Both the position numbers and the translations under genes were made by a program. Positions 46,475-54,099 of a stretch of DNA of 64,000 nucleotides are shown here, piece after piece. The notes under the pieces are model-generated. The model worked only from the letters and a program-made list of their open reading frames with translations, searched no databases and was not told where the DNA came from. Source of the stretch: Tamlana sp. I1 (GTDB lineage: Bacteria; Bacteroidota; Bacteroidia; Flavobacteriales; Flavobacteriaceae); the NCBI RefSeq assembly GCF_015355625.1, contig NZ_JACLAF010000015.1:1-64000 (forward strand), given 5' to 3'. How positions within the stretch are numbered: position 1 is the first letter of the stretch; the number at the start of each line of letters is the position of its first letter.

Positions 46475-46763
46475 AGAGATTGTTTCAAGAAAATACACTC
46501 AATTTTCTGACATACAAGAGTCAACAGGAATAAAATATATTCAAGAATTAAAAGATAAGTACCCACCAGGAACAAAGATTGCTGATGTGCCTTCAAACAA
46601 AGCAGGAGGTTCTAATGCTTCTTTGGAGAATATTATAGAGATAGATGGACAAATGATTTTAGAGGTTCCTGTACAAAATAACCCAATACCACAAAGCTTA
46701 CTGGATGAAGCTACCAAATGGGATATAGATATTAGGGACGTGCAAGGAACAGTTTATAATTGA
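46410..46763 (+). CDS. possible toxin C-terminal domain fragment
   Basis: A 117-codon frame from TTG 46410. The first ~25 codons (RHGLQVRASGE) are encoded by the right end of the MITE-like element, so the true protein start is unknown and the gene is probably truncated at its 5' end. From about residue 25 it reads as a compact soluble domain: TQFSDIQESTGIKYIQELKD, PPGTKIADVPSNKAGG, LENIIEIDGQMILEVPV, then a helical end. The four-base overlap with the next gene (ATGA-type) fits a toxin tip with its immunity gene. No toxin family recognised. Confidence 0.5.
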   Translation: MGLNECYRGVDFRHGLQVRASGEIVSRKYTQFSDIQESTGIKYIQELKDKYPPGTKIADVPSNKAGGSNASLENIIEIDGQMILEVPVQNNPIPQSLLDEATKWDIDIRDVQGTVYN

Positions 46764-47353
46764 TTATGAGGAGATATTTATATCAGCGTTGGACTAGAAG
46801 AAAAAAAATACAGAGTGTGCCATTATCTATAGAGGTGCTAGATGGGTATAACAAAACTGTTTTCAATAAAAGAAAAGAAAAAAATGAAGCTCTTTTAGAA
46901 GAATCAGCCAAATACGCTCATGATAATAATTTAATTTATTTCGTTACTGTTTTTGATAATGAAACCCCTATATCTCATATTGAAACGAACAAGGGCTTTT
47001 TTAGAGTTCATTTTTTAGATAATTTAAAAAGAACTTATATGTCTTATGCTTTTAATGGATTTGATGATTCGTCAAAATGGCAAAAAGAAATACCTGAAAA
47101 CAAGCTTTTTTTATCGACAGTAAACATTTGGGAATTTAAAGATGATAATGAAAAAGCGTATAAAACTGTCAGTTATGTTTTTACTATTGATGGGCAGTTA
47201 ACAATTATAGAAAGAAATACCCAAACAAATGAACAAATAGAGAAACAATCTAAAAGTAAAGTTGATATCTCATCTAATTGGGAAGATTACCCCAAGTTTG
47301 GTTATTACGAAGGTCTTATAGAAAAAGAGAGAGGTATCACACCAGCCCTTTAA
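46760..47353 (+). CDS. hypothetical protein, possible immunity protein
   Basis: A 197-residue soluble protein with no signal peptide or membrane helix. A basic opening (RRYLYQRWTRRKK) precedes a mixed alpha/beta domain with aromatic-rich strands (NLIYFVTVFDNETP, GFFRVHFLDNLKRTYMSYAF, KAYKTVSYVFTIDGQL). No family recognised. It overlaps the toxin-like fragment by four bases, so the two were translated together, which suggests an immunity role; this is inference. The second MITE-like copy lies about 140 bases downstream. Confidence 0.6.
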   Translation: MIMRRYLYQRWTRRKKIQSVPLSIEVLDGYNKTVFNKRKEKNEALLEESAKYAHDNNLIYFVTVFDNETPISHIETNKGFFRVHFLDNLKRTYMSYAFNGFDDSSKWQKEIPENKLFLSTVNIWEFKDDNEKAYKTVSYVFTIDGQLTIIERNTQTNEQIEKQSKSKVDISSNWEDYPKFGYYEGLIEKERGITPAL

Positions 47354-47494
47354 GTTTATTTTTAGCGATAAAAGCATCAATTAAAGGATAGACATTAGAC
47401 ATAATCCTTGGCTTTATCAGTCATACGTGCCACCTTTTTAATTATATTCATAGTTTGTCAGTCAATTCTAAATCAGTATGCCAACCAAGTAACC

Positions 47495-47734
47495 CCGCTA
47501 GCGCGGACTTGTAGTCCGTGCCCGCTCTAATAAGTGATAAACAAGAAAGCTTTAACTAAGATGTAGTAGCTTTTTTATTAACTGAGGATAGTCATAAGAA
47601 AGTTTAAAGAAAGTAAAGTGTTTTTTAGTTGAATTTAATAGATCTATTTACTTTTAAGCTTTATTGGTATTTGGGGTAAAATGAGTGTTATAGAGGTATG
47701 GATTTAGGCATGGACTACAAGTTCGCGCTAATAG
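47495..47734. mobile_element. 240-bp MITE-like element, copy 2
   Basis: Same left end as copy 1 (47495-47522) and a more degenerate right end (47707-47734). The interior aligns with 46258-46446 with scattered differences and small gaps, so this is the older or more decayed copy. Same orientation as copy 1; together they bracket the toxin-like fragment and its partner. Confidence 0.7.
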
Positions 47735-47817
47735 GATAATATAGAAAAATGTGGCTTCTCCTAATTATACCAGTTTCATAAGTTGGGGTTGCGACTCAAA
47801 GAAGTATTTTCGAAAAA

Positions 47818-48038
47818 GACCTTTCAGGTTTTTAAAAATAAGTGTATTGAATACAAAATTTTAATTAAAATAGATTAATAAGATTTAGTTTGTTCTAGAA
47901 AACATTAATAAAACTTGCTCCTCCTTTCGTTTTGAAGGGAGGAAAATTTCGATTTCATCGAAATTAGGAGGGTTAAAACTATAAAAACATAAGAGCTTTC
48001 AATTTCCGAAAAATAGTGTTTTAAAAACCTGAAAGGTC
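47818..48038. repeat. ~220-bp element with 20-bp perfect inverted ends
   Basis: GACCTTTCAGGTTTTTAAAA (47818-47837) is the exact reverse complement of 48019-48038. Between them lie further stems (CCTCC...GGAGG, and AATTTCG/CGAAATT). Non-coding. It belongs to a different family from the neighbouring MITE-like elements. Confidence 0.65.
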
Positions 48039-48086
48039 TGTAAAATATATCGAAATGAAGGTTCAAAGTTTTGAATTTCATTCAGA

Positions 48087-48158
48087 ACAACCCATGCAGC
48101 TAAAAGAAAAATGGAAAAACAGAAGTAAAAAACCACATGTTGAGTATGTGTAAATAAT
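48087..48158 (+). pseudogene. diverged copy of the bluB 3' end
   Basis: 72 bases matching 44399-44470 at 67 positions, including the stop codon. They encode QPMQLKEKWKNRSKKPHVEYV against bluB's QPMLQKEKWKNRSEKPHVEYV. The rest of the gene is missing. It marks the right end of the 44.5-48.1 kb patch. Confidence 0.75.
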
Positions 48159-48288
48159 ACAAACTCAATTCCCAGTTCCTATTTTTTTAGTAAATATGAA
48201 AGCGATATATTTAATCCTTTACTTATTTTGGTTATGCTAAAAGAAATAGTACCATTAGTAAGAAATTGATTAAGCAGTAAAACCTCCT

Positions 48289-49050
48289 ATGAAAATTATA
48301 GATTTATCGAAACCCATACAGTACAATAAGTCGGACCCATGGTTTATGAAAGTTAAAATAAAACATAAACCACACCGAAAATCGAAATTACTAATCCGTT
48401 TTTTAGGGCTTCCGCTTAAATTGTTTCCGAAACATTTTAATGGTTGGGCCGATGATACGATCGAAAAAATGGGTGTTCATGCGACCACACATATCGATGC
48501 ACCGTGGCATTATTCGCCAACTACAAATGGCAAGAAATCGAAAACCATTGATGAGGTTCCGCTAGAATGGTGTTTTGGTGACGGATTGGTTATTGATATG
48601 ACCCATAAAGCAGATTTCGACCCCATTACCAAAATGGATATTGAAGATTTTTTGAAGCTAAATAATTTAACGGTTAAACCCGGAATGATTGTACTAATTA
48701 AAACAGGACGGGATAAATTTAATGGCACCAAAGATTTTCATAAAATAGGAACGGGCATGTCTGCCGAAGCTACGGCTTTGTTAATCGATCAAGGAATAAA
48801 GGTAATGGGCATTGATGCTTGGGGATGGGATTTACCCTTGCCCTATATGCTGAAAAAAGCTAAAGAAACTAACAATTCTGAACTGTTTTGGGAAGCTCAT
48901 TTAGTAGGTAGAGATAAAGAATATTGCCACATGGAACAACTTGTAAATTTAGATGCCCTGCCGTATGAAGGTTTTAAAATTGCTGTTTTTCCATTAAAAA
49001 TAGTTGGAGCTTCGGCGGCTCCTGCACGCGTGGTTGCTATGTTCGAATAG
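48289..49050 (+). CDS. cyclase-family hydrolase (kynurenine formamidase-like)
   Basis: A 253-residue cytoplasmic protein of the cyclase/KynB family. GVHATTHIDAPWHYSP (about 63-78) carries the metal-binding HxxTHxDxPxH motif, and EAHLVGRDKEYCHMEQLVNLD supplies later ligands. Family members hydrolyse N-formylkynurenine, isatin or related amides; the substrate here is unknown. It starts 130 bases past the bluB fragment, outside the repeat-rich patch. Confidence 0.88.
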   Translation: MKIIDLSKPIQYNKSDPWFMKVKIKHKPHRKSKLLIRFLGLPLKLFPKHFNGWADDTIEKMGVHATTHIDAPWHYSPTTNGKKSKTIDEVPLEWCFGDGLVIDMTHKADFDPITKMDIEDFLKLNNLTVKPGMIVLIKTGRDKFNGTKDFHKIGTGMSAEATALLIDQGIKVMGIDAWGWDLPLPYMLKKAKETNNSELFWEAHLVGRDKEYCHMEQLVNLDALPYEGFKIAVFPLKIVGASAAPARVVAMFE

Positions 49051-49167
49051 GTAATACTTTTGGCTTGTAGAATGTTTACATGCTGTTTTTTTGTTTTGTA
49101 TCTTTATAAGCGGTAGGTTTTTATATAGAAAACTTCAGAAATTTAATCATTTTCAATCCCTCATAAC

Positions 49168-49632
49168 ATGAATACACCTAAAGGCATTAAAAGAGTAAAA
49201 GCACTGCAACCACTTAGCAGAGAACATCATCATGGCCTGCTATTGTCTTGGAAAATTAAAACAGGCTTAGCTAAAAATGTTTCTCCAAAAAGAATTAACG
49301 CTTACGCCAATTGGTTTTATAACACGCATCTTTGTCCGCACTTCAAAATTGAAGAAAATCATGTTTTTCCAATATTGGGAAACTCCAACGAATTAGTTAA
49401 AAAAGCTCTAGATCAACATACTGAACTTAGAGCGCTATTCTCGAAAAACGAAGCTTCTAAAAGCACTTTACAACATATTGAAAAAGCCTTAATTAAACAT
49501 ATTCGTTTTGAAGAACGCGAACTTTTTAACGACATCCAAAAAGTAGCAACACAGGAACAACTCGATTTTATTGAATCTGTGCACCAAACGCATGATTTTA
49601 AAGATAATATTTCAGATGAGTTTTGGGTTTAA
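49168..49632 (+). CDS. hemerythrin-domain protein
   Basis: A 154-residue four-helix protein with spaced ligands of a non-haem di-iron site: LSREHHHGLLLSWKI (helix 1), HFKIEENHVFPIL (helix 2), DQHTELRALF (helix 3) and KHIRFEERELFNDI (helix 4). Such cytoplasmic hemerythrins bind oxygen or nitric oxide and act in sensing or storage. It lies 117 bases after the cyclase gene and 101 before the AraC-type regulator. Confidence 0.9.
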   Translation: MNTPKGIKRVKALQPLSREHHHGLLLSWKIKTGLAKNVSPKRINAYANWFYNTHLCPHFKIEENHVFPILGNSNELVKKALDQHTELRALFSKNEASKSTLQHIEKALIKHIRFEERELFNDIQKVATQEQLDFIESVHQTHDFKDNISDEFWV

Positions 49633-49733
49633 CACCTGTTTAAAATATAACAGATTTTTAATTTTCAATTTTATAATAATCATAAGTATATTACGCTTTA
49701 TAAACCTAGAAAGGTTAAATAAATAACGGTTAA

Positions 49734-50822
49734 ATGATTATAAATACAATAAATACTTACTTTGTAATTATTGCTTATGGAGCGTTAGTATTACTCTCCT
49801 TTTTGTTGATATCGAACCCTTTAAGGGTAAATAAAAAGGCTAATTTGTGGTTTGGGTTATTTTTGTTTCTCTGGTCTATGTTTTGGATCGAAGAAATTTT
49901 CATCCTTATTAAGAGCGACTTATTAAATTATAATTTGCTTACCTGTATTCGTTTTCTTCGATTTTTAACACCTATATTTTTCTATTTTAGTGTCGTTTAT
50001 TACACAAATCCAGATTTTAAATTTAAGACCTCAGATTTTAAATATTTAATATTTCCTCTAATTTTCCTTGTCGGTTTAATGGTTCAGCAAGATGCGGTGT
50101 ATGGTAATCTTATTGCCGTTTCACTAAATGTGTTAATTATAATACAGGCCATTTATTTTATTGTAGCGTCTTATTTAAAAATTAAACGCTACAAAGTAGA
50201 AATAGAGTTATTCGCTTCAAACACAAGCGAAATAAACCTTAATTGGATAGAATATATCATTATATCATTATTTGTACTTAGTATTTTTATTGGCGTATAT
50301 AATATATTATTTGTTGATGCCGATTTAAACTTATTTGCCAATATTGTTTCTTTCGTTATTATCATTTTTGTGGCCTACAATGCACTAAAGCAAAAGGAAA
50401 TATTTATAATAAAAGACAATCAAATAACTGCTGATGATTCTGATATTTCAAAGCGAAAACTTATTTCCGATCAAGATTTAGATGCTTTAAAAACCAAGCT
50501 TCTTCAACTAATGGAGAGTCAAAAACCATATTTAGATCCAGAATTAAATCTTGTTAAATTAGCTCAACAAATTAATATACCAGCACACCAACTTTCCTAT
50601 GTGATTAATTCCGGATTTAATGAAAACTTTTTCATGTTTGTAAATAGGTATAGAGTTGAAAAAGTTAAAGAATTACTTCTATCCGAAGAAAAAAATCACT
50701 TATCTATAATGGGAATCGCTTTTGAAGCTGGATTTAACTCGAAAACCTCATTCAATACAACTTTTAAAAAAATTAGTTCTCAAACACCTTCAGAGTTTAA
50801 AAAAAGAAGTTCTACTTTATAA
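49734..50822 (+). CDS. AraC-family regulator with seven-helix membrane N-terminus
   Basis: A 362-residue protein. Seven hydrophobic helices span residues about 5-225. The C-terminal AraC domain (about 245-360) has two helix-turn-helix units: NLVKLAQQINIPAHQLSYVIN and IMGIAFEAGFNSKTSFNTTF, ending in QTPSEFKKRS. Membrane-bound AraC regulators of this type are frequent in Bacteroidota and typically control an adjacent TonB-dependent transporter; such a gene follows 137 bases downstream. A strong hairpin separates them. The signal is unknown. Confidence 0.9.
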   Translation: MIINTINTYFVIIAYGALVLLSFLLISNPLRVNKKANLWFGLFLFLWSMFWIEEIFILIKSDLLNYNLLTCIRFLRFLTPIFFYFSVVYYTNPDFKFKTSDFKYLIFPLIFLVGLMVQQDAVYGNLIAVSLNVLIIIQAIYFIVASYLKIKRYKVEIELFASNTSEINLNWIEYIIISLFVLSIFIGVYNILFVDADLNLFANIVSFVIIIFVAYNALKQKEIFIIKDNQITADDSDISKRKLISDQDLDALKTKLLQLMESQKPYLDPELNLVKLAQQINIPAHQLSYVINSGFNENFFMFVNRYRVEKVKELLLSEEKNHLSIMGIAFEAGFNSKTSFNTTFKKISSQTPSEFKKRSSTL

Positions 50823-50873
50823 AATCAAACTTATCAATCGTTTTAATTGATTGATAATCAATAGTTTGATTTT
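50821..50873 (+). terminator. long composite hairpin between regulator and TonB receptor genes
   Basis: An outer stem AAAATCAAACT/AGTTTGATTTT (11 perfect pairs) and an inner stem TATCAATC/GATTGATA (8 perfect pairs) are separated on one side by a six-base bulge. It overlaps the regulator stop codon and is followed by TTTTATTT. It may act as terminator or as a control element for the receptor gene. Confidence 0.65.
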
Positions 50874-50959
50874 ATTTATCAAATTTGTTCTTATATATAA
50901 GCAAGAACGCCTAAAGCAGCCTTAATATCTAGTTTTGCTATTCATTTTAAAACTTAGCT

Positions 50960-53296
50960 ATGAAAAGGTTTCTTTTATTTCAATTATTTTCATTAACGTC
51001 ATTTGTTATTTTTTCTCAAAATTTAACACAAACCATAAAGGGAAGAATTATTGATGAGGCTTCTCGAGAGCCTCTTGCTTTTGCAACCATTATAATTCTG
51101 GATACGAATCCAGTTATTGGCACAACCTCTAATAGTGATGGATATTATACTATTGAAAACGTTTCGGTTGGAAGATATGACTTGGAGATTTCATTTTTAG
51201 GCTATCAGTCTGTAATACAACCAGAAGTTGTAGTTACTTCTGCAAAAGAAGTTGTTTTAAATGTTAGGCTTGAAGAGAACGCCTATTCGCTAAATGAAAT
51301 TGTTATTAAACCTAGAGTTATAAAGGAAAAGCCCTTAAACCCTATGGCAACGGTAAGTGCAAGAATGTTAAGTGTTGAAGAAGCTAAACGTTACGCAGGT
51401 GCGTTTGACGATCCAGCACGTTTAGCAGCCTCTTTTCCTGGTGTTGCAAGTAGTGTAGGTAACAATGCACTAGTAATTCGAGGAAATGCCCCAAAATTTA
51501 TGCAATGGAAAATTGAAGGTGTAGAAATACCTAACCCCAATCATTTTGCAGATTTGGGCGCTTTTGGTGGCGGCGGATTAACAGCTTTAAGTAGTAATTT
51601 GTTAGCAAATTCCGACTTTTATACCGGCGCCTTTCCAGCTGAATATAATAATGCGCTTTCTGGGGTTTTCGATATAAATATGAGAAGCGGAAATAGTACA
51701 GAGTTTGAACACAGTGTTGGGATTGGACTTATAGGAATTGATGTTGCTTCTGAAGGCCCTTTGAGTAAAAAAAGTAATGCGTCTTACTTAGTAAATTACC
51801 GTTATTCTACCTTAGGCCTTGTGTCTAGTTTACTTCCTGAAGATGCTCAAGGAACGAATTATCAAGATTTATCATTTAAGCTAAAATTACCTTCAAAAAA
51901 TGCTGGTTTGTTCGAGCTTTGGGGAATTGGGTTAATGGATAAATCTGGAGCAATTCCAGAGACCGAAATCGATAATCAAAACTATTATCAAGATACTGAA
52001 AAGCAAGACGTTAAGCAATTTATGGGCGCTTTTGGTTTAAACCATAAGTTAGTGTTTAAAAACTCGGCCTACTTAAACAGTACCATGGCATACTCTACAA
52101 ACGGGATTGATTTATACACAGAAAGGCTAGATAACGCTTCAAATTTACAACCCGAAAATAAAATTAAAAGCACAAATTATAACGTCACGTTTAAGTCTTT
52201 TTATAATAAAAAAATTAACGCCAACCACACTAATAAAACGGGAATCCTAGTGAGAGGAATAGGGTATAATTTGGATATTAAAGACGCAGACAAATCTGCA
52301 AATCATTTAAATACAGTAGTTGCAGAAAATGGTATGAGTGCTTTGTTATCTGCGTATTCGGCGTCTTCCATATCCCTTAAAAAATGGAAAATCAATTTGG
52401 GATTGAATGCCCAACTCTTTACGCTAAATAATAATTACACCATCGAACCACGTTTAGGTGTAAGTCATCAGTTGAATGCAACTAATGCATTAAGTTTTGG
52501 CTATGGCTTACATAGTAGAATAGAACCTATAAATATTTATTTTGCAAATACAAGTCCAGATGATTATGCGCAGGCAAATAAAAATTTAGATTTCTCGAAA
52601 GCGCATCATTTTGTTCTCGCTTACGATTTAAATATCACAGAAAAAACACATCTTAAAATTGAACCTTATTTTCAATATTTATTCAACATTCCTGTTATAG
52701 AAAATTCAACAACCTCCCTTTTAAATTTACAAAATGATTGGTTTATAAATGAAACCTACGTGAATAATGGTGTAGGACAAAATTATGGAGTAGACTTAAC
52801 CTTAGAGCAATATGTAACTCATGGTTTTTATTATTTAGTTTCTGCTTCAATTTTCGATTCTAAATATAAAACAGATACCAATACTTGGTATAACACGAGA
52901 TTTAATAAAAATTTTATTGTTAATGCATTAATTGGAAAAGAGTTTAAAATTGGTAAAAAAGTACCAAAACTACTCAGTTTAAACTTTAAATCTAGCATTT
53001 TAGGAGGGGATAGGTATTCTATTATTGATGATTCGGCATCTTCAATAGAACAAGATGTGGTTTACAATGAAACAACCCCTTTTACAGAACAATTAGAACC
53101 TGCTCTCATTTTAAATTTTACAGCAAATTACGAATGGAATAAGAAGAAAACGAGCAGCCAACTTTCTTTTAAAATTTTAAATGCCACTAGTTTTGAAGAA
53201 TTTCAAGGACACAGGTTTAATATTAAAACCAATCGTGTTGAAGCCTATAGAGAAGCCTTAGTAATTCCTAATATCAGTTATAAAATATCATTTTAG
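50960..53296 (+). CDS. TonB-dependent outer-membrane receptor
   Basis: A 778-residue receptor. Signal peptide 1-20, then a carboxypeptidase-regulatory-like beta sandwich (about 25-110: GRIIDEASREPLAFATIIIL, TTSNSDGYYTIENV). The plug follows (about 120-260: FDDPARLAASFPGV, IRGNAPKFMQWKIEGVEIPN), then a beta barrel ending in NISYKISF with the terminal phenylalanine for BAM insertion. It imports a ligand using TonB energy. The barrel is short, and no SusD-type gene is adjacent, so the substrate is more likely a metal chelate or small nutrient than a glycan. It is probably controlled by the upstream AraC-type regulator. Confidence 0.93.
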   Translation: MKRFLLFQLFSLTSFVIFSQNLTQTIKGRIIDEASREPLAFATIIILDTNPVIGTTSNSDGYYTIENVSVGRYDLEISFLGYQSVIQPEVVVTSAKEVVLNVRLEENAYSLNEIVIKPRVIKEKPLNPMATVSARMLSVEEAKRYAGAFDDPARLAASFPGVASSVGNNALVIRGNAPKFMQWKIEGVEIPNPNHFADLGAFGGGGLTALSSNLLANSDFYTGAFPAEYNNALSGVFDINMRSGNSTEFEHSVGIGLIGIDVASEGPLSKKSNASYLVNYRYSTLGLVSSLLPEDAQGTNYQDLSFKLKLPSKNAGLFELWGIGLMDKSGAIPETEIDNQNYYQDTEKQDVKQFMGAFGLNHKLVFKNSAYLNSTMAYSTNGIDLYTERLDNASNLQPENKIKSTNYNVTFKSFYNKKINANHTNKTGILVRGIGYNLDIKDADKSANHLNTVVAENGMSALLSAYSASSISLKKWKINLGLNAQLFTLNNNYTIEPRLGVSHQLNATNALSFGYGLHSRIEPINIYFANTSPDDYAQANKNLDFSKAHHFVLAYDLNITEKTHLKIEPYFQYLFNIPVIENSTTSLLNLQNDWFINETYVNNGVGQNYGVDLTLEQYVTHGFYYLVSASIFDSKYKTDTNTWYNTRFNKNFIVNALIGKEFKIGKKVPKLLSLNFKSSILGGDRYSIIDDSASSIEQDVVYNETTPFTEQLEPALILNFTANYEWNKKKTSSQLSFKILNATSFEEFQGHRFNIKTNRVEAYREALVIPNISYKISF

Positions 53297-53369
53297 ATTA
53301 TTTCTTATTGATAATGAGTTTATTACAGTGTTGTTCTGTTCAAAATAATTATAGATAAAAATTTGTTAT

Positions 53370-53414
53370 GACATAGCATGTCGCAAGTTTTTGTTTTAAT
53401 CCGCCGTAAATTTG
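53370..53414 (+). promoter_or_regulatory. operator-promoter of small-RNA unit A
   Basis: The palindrome GACAT-AGC-ATGTC (53370-53382) is followed 24 bases later by the -7 element TAAATTTG (53407-53414). The palindrome centre lies about 41-42 bases before the predicted start. Confidence 0.65.
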
Positions 53415-53419
53415 TAGAG

Positions 53420-53509
53420 TAATTGAAACAGATTACAGTTTTTCATATAGTTTGGTTTAAGGTTAGTAAAGCTGCTGATGGGTTTCAGAACAAATCAGTA
53501 GCTTTTTTT
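53420..53509 (+). ncRNA. candidate small RNA, unit A
   Basis: About 90 bases from the predicted start to a terminator hairpin AAAGCTGCTGAT/ATCAGTAGCTTT plus T run (53468-53509). The 5' part GTAGAGTAATTGAAACAG and the central CATATAGTTTGGTTTAAG are conserved in all four units. There is no useful ORF. The promoter, body and terminator are copied as a unit. No family recognised. Confidence 0.6.
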
Positions 53510-53558
53510 ACAAACAATAGGAAATTTAAAGTTGCCCAAGTAGATCATTATATATAGT

Positions 53559-53602
53559 AAAACCCTGTAGATATTCGTTATTTACAGGGTTTTCGTTTTT
53601 TT
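53559..53602 (+). terminator. second terminator of unit A
   Basis: AAAACCCTGTA pairs with TACAGGGTTTT (11 pairs) and is followed by CG and T7. It is conserved in all four units ~50 bases after the first hairpin. Confidence 0.8.
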
Positions 53603-53797
53603 ACAAAGATTAAATGAACTGTTTTTAGTTGCTTTAAAAAGAATGTAAAATTCAAATTTAAGGGTGTTCGAGCGCAGCCGAGAACCTATCATCGTGATTT
53701 AAATTCTATTTCTCAATTCCACTCAAATCCTACGGAACAACTAAATCATCAAATAATACAATTCCAATTATGTTTTGAAAATATAGGAGTCACCACA

Positions 53798-53843
53798 CGA
53801 CATAGCATGTCGCAATATTTTCTAGTAATCAGTCGTAAATTTG
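53798..53843 (+). promoter_or_regulatory. operator-promoter of small-RNA unit B
   Basis: CGACAT-AGC-ATGTCG (53798-53812) and -7 element TAAATTTG (53836-53843) at the same 23-base spacing as the other units, although the bases between differ. Confidence 0.65.
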
Positions 53844-53848
53844 TAGAG

Positions 53849-53938
53849 TAATTGATACAGATTACAGTTTTTCATATAGTTTGGTTTAAGGTTAGTAAAG
53901 CTGCTGATGGGTTTCAGAACAAATCAGTAGCTTTTTTT
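53849..53938 (+). ncRNA. candidate small RNA, unit B
   Basis: Nearly identical to unit A from the -7 element to the terminator (one change in the first 20 transcribed bases). Hairpin at 53897-53932 with T7. Same strand as unit A, 429 bases further on. Confidence 0.6.
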
Positions 53939-53987
53939 ACAAACAATAGGAAATTTAAAGTAGCCCAAGTAGATCATTATATATAGT

Positions 53988-54029
53988 AAAACCCTGTAGA
54001 TATTCGTTATTTACAGGGTTTTCGTTTTT
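53988..54029 (+). terminator. second terminator of unit B
   Basis: AAAACCCTGTA/TACAGGGTTTT followed by CGTTTTTG. It also faces the 3' end of the convergent gene at 54100. Confidence 0.8.
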
Positions 54030-54099
54030 GTAACAAACAGTAATACGGGAACAACTCGATCTTATTGAATTTATAATTTAAGACTGAACACAAAAAGAT

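Larger units (their letters stand above)
47354..48288. other. 935-base non-coding stretch made of element remnants
   Basis: No credible gene. In order it holds MITE-like copy 2 (47495-47734), a 20-bp inverted repeat pair (47818-48038), a GGAGG/CCTCC hairpin between them, and a diverged copy of the bluB 3' end (48087-48158). Confidence 0.6.
53371..54029. repeat. ~660-bp duplicated block 1 (units A and B)
   Basis: Aligns along its whole length with 55795-56459, including the stretch between units with a TTCGAGCGCAGCCGAGAAC half-element at 53663 and the ATCATCGTGATTTAAATTC segment. The two blocks are direct repeats on either side of the gene at 54100-55317. Confidence 0.85.

Noticed and set aside
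44466-48288. Integrative element with integrase
   Set aside because: No integrase, recombinase or transposase frame is present in the patch, so only a passive island or recombination remnant can be claimed.
50823-50959. Cobalamin riboswitch before the TonB receptor (or before bluB at 43704-43847)
   Set aside because: No B12-box-like GCCACTG segment or multi-stem layout is visible; only a simple composite hairpin is present.
53468-53500. Short peptide ORF (ATG in the loop of the small-RNA hairpin)
   Set aside because: The ATG gives only about seven codons inside the terminator stem and changes between copies.
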